From contig NZ_QGMY01000002.1 of the NCBI RefSeq assembly GCF_003173355.1, positions 434,001 through 498,000 on the forward strand: a DNA stretch of 64,000 nt, written 5' to 3'. The first letter of the stretch is position 1; each line of letters starts with the position of its first letter. Position numbers and translations under genes: made by a program. The notes below the pieces were generated by a model. It was not told where the DNA came from, did no database searches, and saw only the letters and a list, made by a program, of their open reading frames with translations. Origin of the DNA: Methanospirillum lacunae (GTDB lineage Archaea; Halobacteriota; Methanomicrobia; Methanomicrobiales; Methanospirillaceae). Below, one piece after another: positions 56,785 through 64,000 of this stretch.

Positions 56785-57594
56785 ATGGAAATTCTTATTG
56801 TTGTCCGGATAGAAGATTCCCGAGTTCGTGAATATGCAAATCAACTGAGCAATCATCTTACAAAATTAGGGCATACAGTGCGACTAGGTCCTGAGAATCT
56901 CCATAAGGAACAAAAAAAGTTATTTGATTCATTATCTCCTCCAGACCTCGTGGTAGTGGTTGGGGGTGATGGCACCATTCTGTTGACAACACAACTCATG
57001 CCAGTTCAGGTTCCACTTATTGGGGTAAACTGGGGAGAAGTTGGATTTCTTGCTGATCTTGAGCCAGAAGTAGCATTCAGGTTTTTTGATTACTTCTCTC
57101 TTCCAATCAAGATTGAACCGCGAATGAGGATTTCACTATCAGTTGATGGGGAATACATCGGTGATGCCTTGAATGAAGCATTGATCGTCACGGATCGACC
57201 AGCCAAGATGCTCAAGTTTTTAATCCACATCAACGGAGTAGTTGCTGAACGGTTTAGAGCTGACGGGCTTCTTATTAGTACGCCTACCGGCTCAACAGCA
57301 TATGCCATGAGTGCAGGTGGTCCTATTGTAGATCCAAGGGTGGAAGGTTTTCTTATGGTCCCGCTAGCACCATTTATGCTTTCTAACCGGCCTCATCTTA
57401 TTGATTCATCCCGGACAGTAAAAGTAACTCTAGAAGCTGAAAAGCCGGCAAAGTTAGTTATTGACGGGCAGATTATTTGCCACATTGGTGAAATGAGTAC
57501 AATCGATATCATTCGTTCAACAAAACCTGCACTCTTTGTAGATGCAGGTCAGAACTTCTTTGAAAAGATCAATAGGAAACTTAAGCACCTATAA
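56785..57594 (+). CDS. nadK: NAD kinase (PpnK)
   Basis: Phosphorylates NAD to NADP. I start at 56785 (MEILIVVRIEDSRVREYANQL), five bases after the IMPase stop. The family GGDGTILLTTQ motif is at about 66-75 and the second signature FRADGLLISTPTGSTAYAMSAGGPI near 157. DALNEALI also fits. Length 269. Downstream there is a separate TPR gene with its own ribosome binding site. Confidence 0.94.
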   Translation: MEILIVVRIEDSRVREYANQLSNHLTKLGHTVRLGPENLHKEQKKLFDSLSPPDLVVVVGGDGTILLTTQLMPVQVPLIGVNWGEVGFLADLEPEVAFRFFDYFSLPIKIEPRMRISLSVDGEYIGDALNEALIVTDRPAKMLKFLIHINGVVAERFRADGLLISTPTGSTAYAMSAGGPIVDPRVEGFLMVPLAPFMLSNRPHLIDSSRTVKVTLEAEKPAKLVIDGQIICHIGEMSTIDIIRSTKPALFVDAGQNFFEKINRKLKHL

Positions 57595-57657
57595 CTACTC
57601 CAGGCATTGATGAGGAACATTAACTATGATAACTGACGTACAATTAGGAGTATCAGG

Positions 57658-58173
57658 ATGCAGATGAGATATCAGGCTATTCTTCTGATCATACTCTGCT
57701 TCGCTCTGGTGGGATCAGCCTATGCAGAGACCGGAGAAGAGTGGTTTGAGATAGGAAGTGCACATTTCGATAACTCCTCCTTTGTTGAGGCTATTAGTGC
57801 GTGGCAAAAGGCAGCCGAAATTGATCCAACCCTTTCGGCAAATGCCTGGTATAATATCGGCCTTGCCTATGCCGGCATGGAGCAATATGAGCAGGCTATC
57901 CAGGCGTGGGATAAGACTATCGCACTTGCTCCTGAATCACCAATAGCATATGATAATAAAGGGACGGCTTTAGCCCTCCTGGGTAAAAATGATGAAGCCC
58001 TTGCAGCATATGATATTGCTATCAAATTAGATCCCAGTCAGACAAAATTCAAGTCAGATCGTGATATGCTCGTTAATAGCCTGAATAAAGCAAAATCTCC
58101 GATATCTCCTGTATCTGTGATTTTTGCAGTGTTGATAGCCGGCATCTTCCTTATACATCGCCGTCGCTATTAA
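57658..58173 (+). CDS. exported TPR protein with C-terminal anchor, 171 aa
   Basis: Signal peptide (AILLIILCFALVGSAYAE), then three TPR units (residues about 24-135: WFEIGSAHFDNSSFVEAISAWQKAAEIDP, WYNIGLAYAGMEQYEQAIQAWDKTIALAPE, AYDNKGTALALLGKNDEALAAYDIAIKLDP). A C-terminal hydrophobic helix (PVSVIFAVLIAGIFLIHRRRY) ending in Arg-rich residues could act as a membrane anchor. Shine-Dalgarno AGGAG before the ATG. Likely a scaffold facing outside the cytoplasm. Confidence 0.85.
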   Translation: MQMRYQAILLIILCFALVGSAYAETGEEWFEIGSAHFDNSSFVEAISAWQKAAEIDPTLSANAWYNIGLAYAGMEQYEQAIQAWDKTIALAPESPIAYDNKGTALALLGKNDEALAAYDIAIKLDPSQTKFKSDRDMLVNSLNKAKSPISPVSVIFAVLIAGIFLIHRRRY

Positions 58174-58262
58174 ATTCACATATTTTTTGTGTTCAGTAAA
58201 ACGAAGCATGATGAGGACTATTATCCAGAAGATTTTTGTACCTTTCCAGAGATAGGGTTGTT

Positions 58263-59894
58263 ATGGGAAAGGAAATCCAACACGATTCCTATTTATCTTT
58301 GTTTATTTTAATCATTGGGTTCTGTCTTTTTACAAATGTTGTATGTACGATATCATATGCAAATATTATCGGAACCAGAATTGTAATCCCGACAACACTT
58401 TTTGCAGGAACACCAGATGAACTACAAGACTTCATTAGAAATGAAGGATCAGAATCAGTAGGCCCATTTGAGATCCAATACTTCCTTTCTTCAGATCAAA
58501 ATCTCGATGGACGAGTAATAATTGGTGAATGGCATATTGAAGGGCTGAAGGCTGGGGCACAGAAATATGGTAATACAACTTTCACAATACCTTCTGGTAC
58601 ACCAGAAGGTACATATTATCTGGGAAGATGGATAGATCCCACAGGAATATTATCAGCAAAAAATCCGACTAATAATATCCAATGGTCAAAGGTACCTATC
58701 CAAGTATTAAATAATATTAGTTCTGGTATAGAAGGGATAGGAACAATAGTACCGTCCACAGTTAGTGTAGGGAGTAATGTACCTGTAACAGTAATCGTCA
58801 ATCTATCAGGGAAAAATCCCAAAAAATCAGGGTCTGTGAATCTTTTCCTTTCAAAATTGAGCAGAACTGACTCATCATTAATTCCAGCAGGGGGGATTAA
58901 CTTTCCTGAATTTTCTTCTTTAGGAGAACAGGAAATTACCGGCAATATGGAAATCCCTAATGATATAAAAACTGGGACTTATTATCTATTCACTTCTTTT
59001 GTCCCAATAAGCCAGATGAATGGTAAAGGAACTCCATCCACATTCTGGTTAAATGAAGATCCACTTGTAATTACTTCTTCAACAGAAATCACTAAAAAAC
59101 CTGATATTGTTCAGAATCTGCAGGACTCATACCCTGATGTTCTCACTCTGGACACAGAACAGCCAGATGAGGCTTTTATCGGTGATTCTTTTACTGTTAT
59201 TGATTCAGTAAAAAATATCGGTGGTACCGAAGCGAATATTGTACGGGTTGAATATTTACTATCGCCGAATACTGATGGAACCAACGGCAAGCATCTTGGA
59301 TGGCGAACAATAATGAGTCTTCAGCCTGACCAAACCAATATAGAACAGAAACTCCTTGGTGTCCCATCAGATATTAAAGCAGGGTTGAATTACCTGGTAA
59401 AAAAGATCACGGTCACTTCGGCAGTTCAGGAGAAGAATACTCAAAATAATAACTGGGTTAGCAATCGTCCTATCAATATCAGATATAATCCTGCATCTCC
59501 AATTCCTGATTTGACACATATAAGGACTGTATGGCCAAAAGCCCAAACTGGTGAAACAATTCCAATTACTGATACCATCACCAACATTGGAAAAGGGTGT
59601 GCCAAAGATGTTTCAGTTGCATATTATGTATCTCCATATCAGATGTTTGATGTAGCGACTGCAATTTACCTGGGTGTATGGAGATTGGATTCAATTTGCC
59701 CACTAGAACAGAAAACGAATACAACATATGTGAATATTCCATCAGATTTGACTAATGGCGAATATTATCTTTATTCAATCATAGATCCTTGTTCATTTGT
59801 TTCAGATTGTGATGAGGGCATGCCAGAACTAGATAAATCTAATAATATTAATATTGGAATCTTGAGGCTCGGTCCATGTGTCTTATGCAACTGA
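58263..59894 (+). CDS. exported multi-CARDB-domain protein, 543 aa
   Basis: I start at the ATG at 58263 (MGKEIQHDSYLSLFILIIGFCLFTNVVCTISYA); a TTG nine codons upstream is possible. A signal segment is followed by about four beta-sandwich repeats of the CARDB type. Each has a phrase like IRNEGSESVGPFEIQYFLSSD, KNIGGTEANIVRVEYLLSP or TNIGKGCAKDVSVAYYVSP, a GTYYLG-like strand, and a closing hydrophilic loop. Cys are rare except near the end (DPCSFVSDCDEG, CVLCN). CARDB domains are adhesion modules in archaeal surface proteins. Very tyrosine- and asparagine-rich. Function unknown. Confidence 0.8.
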   Translation: MGKEIQHDSYLSLFILIIGFCLFTNVVCTISYANIIGTRIVIPTTLFAGTPDELQDFIRNEGSESVGPFEIQYFLSSDQNLDGRVIIGEWHIEGLKAGAQKYGNTTFTIPSGTPEGTYYLGRWIDPTGILSAKNPTNNIQWSKVPIQVLNNISSGIEGIGTIVPSTVSVGSNVPVTVIVNLSGKNPKKSGSVNLFLSKLSRTDSSLIPAGGINFPEFSSLGEQEITGNMEIPNDIKTGTYYLFTSFVPISQMNGKGTPSTFWLNEDPLVITSSTEITKKPDIVQNLQDSYPDVLTLDTEQPDEAFIGDSFTVIDSVKNIGGTEANIVRVEYLLSPNTDGTNGKHLGWRTIMSLQPDQTNIEQKLLGVPSDIKAGLNYLVKKITVTSAVQEKNTQNNNWVSNRPINIRYNPASPIPDLTHIRTVWPKAQTGETIPITDTITNIGKGCAKDVSVAYYVSPYQMFDVATAIYLGVWRLDSICPLEQKTNTTYVNIPSDLTNGEYYLYSIIDPCSFVSDCDEGMPELDKSNNINIGILRLGPCVLCN

Positions 59895-59982
59895 TGGATT
59901 TTCCTTTTTTCCGATTGCTATTCATCTATAGTCCAACTACTACCCCGGATGCTTTTTTATCCTTACTGAGTAATTTGTAAAT

Positions 59983-60552
59983 ATGGATGATAATACCCTA
60001 AGTCCTGGATCATCATATATGAAAGATACATCCAACTCCAGTCCCATATCAATTCCGTCACTCAATAATAGACAAACTGAAACAATTGAAGAATCTTTTC
60101 AGGTGGTTGAATTCTTACTTGGAGAGGATCAATTTGCCATAAATCTCTTTGATGTTAAAGAAGTCGTAGAATACTCACGAATAACCCGTCTTCCTAATAG
60201 TCCTCCGTATGTCAAAGGAATAATTGATCTCAGAGGTGAGATTACTACCATCATCGACCTTAAACAACAACTTGCAATAACTGCTAGATCCTCTACTAGT
60301 GAGGAAGACTCTAGAATTATTGTCCTTGATGATCGGCTGACTAATTCTAAGATCGGGATTATGGTCGATGATGTGCTAACCGTTTCCACATATACTCCTG
60401 ATTCTGTTGATGAGACAGCAACCTCTGGAGATGAAGGATCACATATCATGGGTATCATCAAAAAGAAGAGCAAGGATAAAGAAAAAGAACTGACTCGATT
60501 GATAATATGGATCGACATTAAAAATCTGCTCAGAGATATGGAACAGATTTAA
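59983..60552 (+). CDS. orphan CheW-like protein
   Basis: CheW fold: after a 42-residue Ser/Asn-rich N-terminus, VVEFLLGEDQFAINLFDVKEVVEYSRITRLPNSPPYVKGIIDLRGEITTIIDLKQQL. This ends in the signature IDLRGEITTIIDL, closer to canonical CheW than the operon copies. Then DDRLTNSKIGIMVDDV. Length 189. It lies alone, 23 kb from the che operon, convergent with the AbrB-PhoU regulator. A TTTTTTATCC TATA-like run about 26 bases before the ATG predicts a leaderless mRNA. Confidence 0.9.
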   Translation: MDDNTLSPGSSYMKDTSNSSPISIPSLNNRQTETIEESFQVVEFLLGEDQFAINLFDVKEVVEYSRITRLPNSPPYVKGIIDLRGEITTIIDLKQQLAITARSSTSEEDSRIIVLDDRLTNSKIGIMVDDVLTVSTYTPDSVDETATSGDEGSHIMGIIKKKSKDKEKELTRLIIWIDIKNLLRDMEQI

Positions 60553-60580
60553 AAAATATATATAAATTTTAAGTTAGGAT

Positions 60581-61591
60581 TTAGGTGTCTTCTATCATCA
60601 TTTCGTAATTAATAACATTCTCAGCGATATCTGCTGAATATTCACCCGTTCGACGGATACTATCTGTTATATTACGGATAGGTACCGCAACAGTGGCAGG
60701 AAGAGAAAGGATCTCAGAATTAATGAGATTATAATTTTCTTCAAGTTGGTGAATAGATTCGATCATCCGGTTAGCTTTTTTGAGATCGTGAGTAAAAAAG
60801 GCCTCGACACTCTTTTCAAAAGCCTGTATTGCAGCATCTGATGCTTTCTGTATATGTGTAGAAATATCTGGACCTACATCACTGGATGATATTTTCCTGG
60901 TATTATGCGCAATACGAACTCCATGATCCCCTACCCTCTCCATAATCCTCCCTACCTGAAAGTGAGGTAACATTCGTACAATTGTGGTATTCATCTTTCT
61001 GGATAGGTGAATATTTTGCATGATCATATTGGTTTGCCTTGCTATCAGCCAGAAGAGTCGATCAACATCGTTATCCCTGTCCATTACATCTTCTGCAAGT
61101 GCAGGATCATCTTTTAGCAGCGCCTCAATAGCATCGTGATGCATTCCTTTTACAATTACAAACATCCGTTTAAGAGAATTCTCAAATGGCATCTCAAGGG
61201 GATTGAGAAGATCTTTAAGAAGAATGGATTGATCAGTCTCTTCGACGCACTCCGGGCCAATCACCATACTAGAAAACTCACGAAGTTTGACTCTTATTTG
61301 GCCCGGTATCCGGTCTTTTGTGGTTATCTTGATGGTGCTGTATCCTGCAATATAGGTACCAATTAAAAGACGAAGAAAAAAATCAGGTTCTGTTTGTTGA
61401 TCAACTGTAATCTCCTTAACACGCTGTATCTGATCTCCATTTATATTTCTGGTGACCATCAGGGTTCCATCTGGCTGAATAAGGACACCGAGGGGATCAT
61501 TCTTTTTGATATGCAGTGATTCAACCCAATTTTTGGGAAGGGTAATTACATAGGAGGAACCTCCAGTCATCTGCACGCGTCGGATTTCCAT
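60581..61591 (-). CDS. AbrB-PhoU regulator, 336 aa
   Basis: N-terminal AbrB/SpoVT DNA-binding domain (about 1-50: IRRVQMTGGSSYVITLPKNWVESLHIKKNDPLGV), then two PhoU helical repeats (about 115-330, with NRMIESIHQLEENYNLINSE and similar). Such fusions are presumed phosphate-uptake regulators in archaea, with PhoU binding metal clusters. No pst genes nearby. It converges on the orphan cheW, with 28 bases between. Confidence 0.88.
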   Translation of the reverse strand: MEIRRVQMTGGSSYVITLPKNWVESLHIKKNDPLGVLIQPDGTLMVTRNINGDQIQRVKEITVDQQTEPDFFLRLLIGTYIAGYSTIKITTKDRIPGQIRVKLREFSSMVIGPECVEETDQSILLKDLLNPLEMPFENSLKRMFVIVKGMHHDAIEALLKDDPALAEDVMDRDNDVDRLFWLIARQTNMIMQNIHLSRKMNTTIVRMLPHFQVGRIMERVGDHGVRIAHNTRKISSSDVGPDISTHIQKASDAAIQAFEKSVEAFFTHDLKKANRMIESIHQLEENYNLINSEILSLPATVAVPIRNITDSIRRTGEYSADIAENVINYEMMIEDT

Positions 61592-61727
61592 ATTTCTGAT
61601 CCTTTACGTATAGTTTCCTTTGAAACCATATAGAGAATCCGAAATATGTGTGATCTATTGTATCTGGATAGTGAGATATCAAAAAGAACCTAAACATTGT
61701 ATTAGGTAAGTATTGCCAAATAGGTTT

Positions 61728-62165
61728 ATGGCAACAGAACCTGTTTTGTTTCGGGTTGTCAGGGCATGGAACAAAGATGAAATAATTGCCCTCTACCAGT
61801 CTGCAGGATGGTGGAGAAATTATTATGATCCTAAAGGTATTGCCCCCCTTATCAAAGGCAGTTTTATCTTTGCCCTTGGGATTGATTCAAGAACCGGTAA
61901 GGCTGTTGCAATGGGAAGAGTCCTTTCAGATCAAATTATCACCGGATATATCCATGATCTCTGTGTTCTTACTGATAAGCGCGGGTTGGGTATTGGAATG
62001 GGCATTCTTGATTTTATAATTCAGGAGGCGAAATATGCGGGATTATCTTCTCTTTTTTTAGTGGCAGAACCTGATACCACTGTATTCTATAAAAAATCAG
62101 GTTTTATCTGCAATAAGGGCCTGATCTTCTTATCATATAATCCGGATGGTCAGTATGAGACTTGA
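61728..62165 (+). CDS. GNAT family N-acetyltransferase
   Basis: Single GNAT domain, about 145 residues from the ATG at 61728 (a TTG at 61713 is also in frame). The acetyl-CoA motif is DLCVLTDKRGLGIGMGILDFIIQEAK (R/QxxGxG/A-like), and YKKSGFICNKG is the terminal motif. Substrate unknown. Its last bases overlap the DUF2156 gene start, and both probably share a transcript. Confidence 0.88.
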   Translation: MATEPVLFRVVRAWNKDEIIALYQSAGWWRNYYDPKGIAPLIKGSFIFALGIDSRTGKAVAMGRVLSDQIITGYIHDLCVLTDKRGLGIGMGILDFIIQEAKYAGLSSLFLVAEPDTTVFYKKSGFICNKGLIFLSYNPDGQYET

Positions 62166-63051
62166 CGATGATGATTTCCACCCACTCACGCTTGAAGATA
62201 AAAAAATCTTTGATGATTTTTACTCACGATATCCTATAGAACATTCTGAAAATACCTTTGGTACTCTGTATTGCTGGCGAAAGTATGGTAATTATGAGAT
62301 CGCCGTGGTAGAAGAGTGTCTTATTATTAGAGGGAGTACTGATTCTTACACCTCACTCCGCTGTCCCATAGGGCCAAAAAATCCGGATCTCCTGAACGCT
62401 GTTATTGATCTCGCTCTCTCCACTGGTAAACAGGCACCATTTCTCGTCCTTGAACCTTGGCAGTTTGAATGGGTACAACAGATCAGGCCAGATCTGCAGT
62501 TCAAGGCTGATCGGGATTTTTTTGATTATGTTTATGAAACTTCAGATCTTGCAACCCTTGAAGGAAAGCAATACCTGATGATTAGAAAACAACTCCATAA
62601 ATTTAGAAAGAAATGCCCATCAACGGTGGAAAGAATAACCCAAGAAAACTTTGACGAGGTGAAGGAATTTCTCAAGCGGTGGTGTCAGTGGAAGGAATGT
62701 GACAAGTACACTATCCTTAAACATGAGAAAGAAGCACTTTGGGAATCACTAGAAGTATTTGATCAGCTAGGGTTTGAAGGGCTAGCAGTAAAGCCTCACG
62801 GTGAAATAGGTGGTATTGCTATTTATGAAGAACTTAATCCCCGGACAGCAGTTGTTCATTATGAAAAAGGCATGCCTGATTGCGAAGGAGTATATAAGGA
62901 AATTAATTATCAGACGGCATCTCTTCTCAAGGATCGATACCAATATATTAATCGCGAGAGTGATATGGGTTTACCTGGTCTAAAGGAAGCTAAAGAACGA
63001 TATCATCCGCATCATATGGCAGAACTTCATTATCTTGATGTTAGTTCGTAA
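62155..63051 (+). CDS. DUF2156 protein (phosphatidylglycerol lysyltransferase C-domain-like)
   Basis: GNAT-fold tandem of the DUF2156 family, about 298 residues from the ATG at 62155 (a second ATG at 62146). N-terminal half: FSRYPIEHSENTFGTLYCWRKYGNYEIAVVEECLIIRG, similar in order to YSRYPIEHSENTF (read from the sequence as DDFYSRYPIEHSENTFG). C-terminal half: LKRWCQWKECDK, GEIGGIAIYEELN, VVHYEKGMPDCEGVYKEINYQTA and NRESDMGLPGLKEAKERYHP, the last part typical. Cytosolic, no membrane segment, so it lacks the flippase part of bacterial MprF. It could aminoacylate a small acceptor. Confidence 0.83.
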   Translation: MRLDDDDFHPLTLEDKKIFDDFYSRYPIEHSENTFGTLYCWRKYGNYEIAVVEECLIIRGSTDSYTSLRCPIGPKNPDLLNAVIDLALSTGKQAPFLVLEPWQFEWVQQIRPDLQFKADRDFFDYVYETSDLATLEGKQYLMIRKQLHKFRKKCPSTVERITQENFDEVKEFLKRWCQWKECDKYTILKHEKEALWESLEVFDQLGFEGLAVKPHGEIGGIAIYEELNPRTAVVHYEKGMPDCEGVYKEINYQTASLLKDRYQYINRESDMGLPGLKEAKERYHPHHMAELHYLDVSS

Positions 63052-63171
63052 CATCAAGGGAGGCCGTATTTATTCCAAAACCGCTGATAGTCATGATAAT
63101 TATCAAAAATTCCCTTAAGGAAATTTATCACATTTATTTTATAGTTTTATATCAATACTAAAAATGCGATA

Positions 63172-64000
63172 ATGCTTCGCCCTTTGATATCTCGGGCAAT
63201 ACTGTTTTTATTCATAATACTGGTAAGTGGATTTCTTTTTTGTGTATCACCTGTTGTTTCTGAAGTATCTGTGACTACACTCATAGATACAGTCGGGATG
63301 ACACATGATAGTTCAACTATAACACAAGGATATGGGAATCCATATGTGAATGGATCATCGCAGTTATTTCGAGACTCAACAATGACCAATGGTGGAGCTC
63401 TTACCCTCTCTAAGGCTGTCTCTGCCGGGGGTAAGAACTATGAGAATGGGTTGGTAGATACTCAAAAAATACTCAGTTATGATGCAGCAACAACCGGCAG
63501 TCATCTCACAGCCAGTGAATATACTATAACTACAACAGCCCGTGGTTCGAGTGACAATTCAACACCACTCTGTACCCTGGCATCTGGAGATTCTGCAAGT
63601 TCGAGTTCTAATAGATCTTTCTCTGCATCAGCTTCACTTGATGTCATCACCGCGAACACCCTCCAACTTGCATCCAGAACCCGCATTTCACCTGAAGATC
63701 TCCAGTACTCAGTGAGTGCCAATACCTCTAGCCCTGCAGGTAATTATTCTAGTCCTGCTATTGTTGCTACTTCGTTTAATTACGGCTCAGGGACCGCAAG
63801 TGATATGAATATGGCTTCTGATAGGTCAAAGGTTTCAGGGCTCTTTGATCTATTCAATCGTGTTTACCATGGAGGAACTAGCGCCACAATTCAGGCACAG
63901 ACTGGTGGCTCTGGCATGGTGAATTCACGGACAATTGCAGAACACACGTATGACAGCAGGAATACAACAGGTCAGACTGAATGGACTGGGACAGCAGTGT
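63172..64000 (+). CDS. secreted Ser/Thr-rich protein, truncated by window edge
   Basis: Open from the ATG at 63172 to the end of the window (about 276 residues seen). Signal peptide: LISRAILFLFIILVSGFLFCVSPVVS. The visible mature part is low-complexity, Ser/Thr/Ala-rich and beta-like (AVSAGGKNYENG, SHLTASEYTITTTA, FNYGSGTASDMNMASD). There are no Cys beyond the signal except one. No repeats or domains recognised. A TTTATATC TATA box lies 20-26 bases before the ATG, so the mRNA is near-leaderless. Probably a surface-layer or adhesin-type protein. Confidence 0.7.
   Translation, partial: MLRPLISRAILFLFIILVSGFLFCVSPVVSEVSVTTLIDTVGMTHDSSTITQGYGNPYVNGSSQLFRDSTMTNGGALTLSKAVSAGGKNYENGLVDTQKILSYDAATTGSHLTASEYTITTTARGSSDNSTPLCTLASGDSASSSSNRSFSASASLDVITANTLQLASRTRISPEDLQYSVSANTSSPAGNYSSPAIVATSFNYGSGTASDMNMASDRSKVSGLFDLFNRVYHGGTSATIQAQTGGSGMVNSRTIAEHTYDSRNTTGQTEWTGTAV

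Noticed and set aside
1-64000. CRISPR arrays, insertion sequences, prophage genes, tRNA or rRNA genes
   Set aside because: I looked in the gaps and at repeat level. The only tandem repeats are in-frame protein repeats (MCP, TPR genes). No transposase, integrase, spacer-repeat series, or tRNA-like 3' T-arm was seen. A tRNAscan run would be decisive for short RNA genes.

Overview
This window is archaeal and comes from a methanogen, most likely of the order Methanomicrobiales; a Methanospirillum-like genus is my inference and was not checked against a database. The evidence is the archaeal information-processing set (PCNA, PriL, MCM, two RFC small subunits, Alba, S17e, aIF5A, NMD3, Taw2). Archaea-specific CoA and pterin genes (pantoate kinase, phosphopantothenate synthetase, MptD) and AT-rich TATA promoters with short or absent leaders agree with this. 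About 66 protein genes are supported, tightly packed and often overlapping by 1-30 bases. I see no rRNA, tRNA, CRISPR array, insertion sequence or integrase.

Layout. 1-3.2 kb (minus): an M20 peptidase cut by the window edge, an unknown gene, moaA and rlmE. 3.3-10.6 kb (plus): pcn-priL, a ThiN protein, rps17e-dapA-dapB, a ferredoxin, asd, alba, a secreted protein and a MarC protein. Lysine/DAP synthesis is thus interleaved with chromatin and ribosome genes. 10.6-15 kb: hypC, a membrane protein, an orphan sugar-binding protein, a secreted molybdopterin-fold-like protein and an enlarged YgjP-type metallopeptidase. 15-23 kb (minus): a long overlapping operon, transcribed DUF424 - nmd3 - taw2 - coaBC - pantoate kinase - phosphopantothenate synthetase - rfcS2 - methyltransferase, preceded by mptD and a TatD-like hydrolase. 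23-25 kb: mcm.

25.3-36.5 kb (minus) holds the most distinctive system: a complete chemosensory operon, cheW - cheR(TPR) - cheW - MCP - cheA(REC) - cheB, followed by two cytoplasmic receiver-histidine kinases. CheA lacks an obvious CheY-binding domain and carries its own receiver. No stand-alone cheY, cheC, cheD or archaellum gene is visible. This resembles Frz-type or 'alternative cellular function' pathways more than archaellum taxis. It follows rfcS1 and a 747-residue TPR protein, apparently with its own promoter.

37-46 kb: two giant TPR proteins (one exported), a GIY-YIG-like protein, a zinc ribbon coupled to an unknown protein, a secreted Asn/Ser-rich protein and a REC-PAS protein. 45-53 kb: purB, an FxLYD protein, an M42 peptidase, an aminotransferase, a 6-phospho-3-hexuloisomerase, an ACT-ACT-metallo-beta-lactamase fusion, a small helical protein and an Mrp/Nbp35 ATPase. 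53-64 kb: AT-richer surface-protein genes (two membrane-anchored paralogues, a TPR protein, a CARDB protein, a truncated Ser/Thr-rich protein) around aIF5A, an IMPase/FBPase, NAD kinase, an orphan CheW, an AbrB-PhoU regulator and a GNAT/DUF2156 pair.

The main candidates for new biology are the RFC-linked chemosensory/two-kinase operon, a two-helix membrane protein encoded antisense to the non-conserved tail of PriL, the ACT-ACT-MBL fusion, the RFC paralogue with a transposed Walker B acid pair, and the metallopeptidase with a triplicated N-terminal module.
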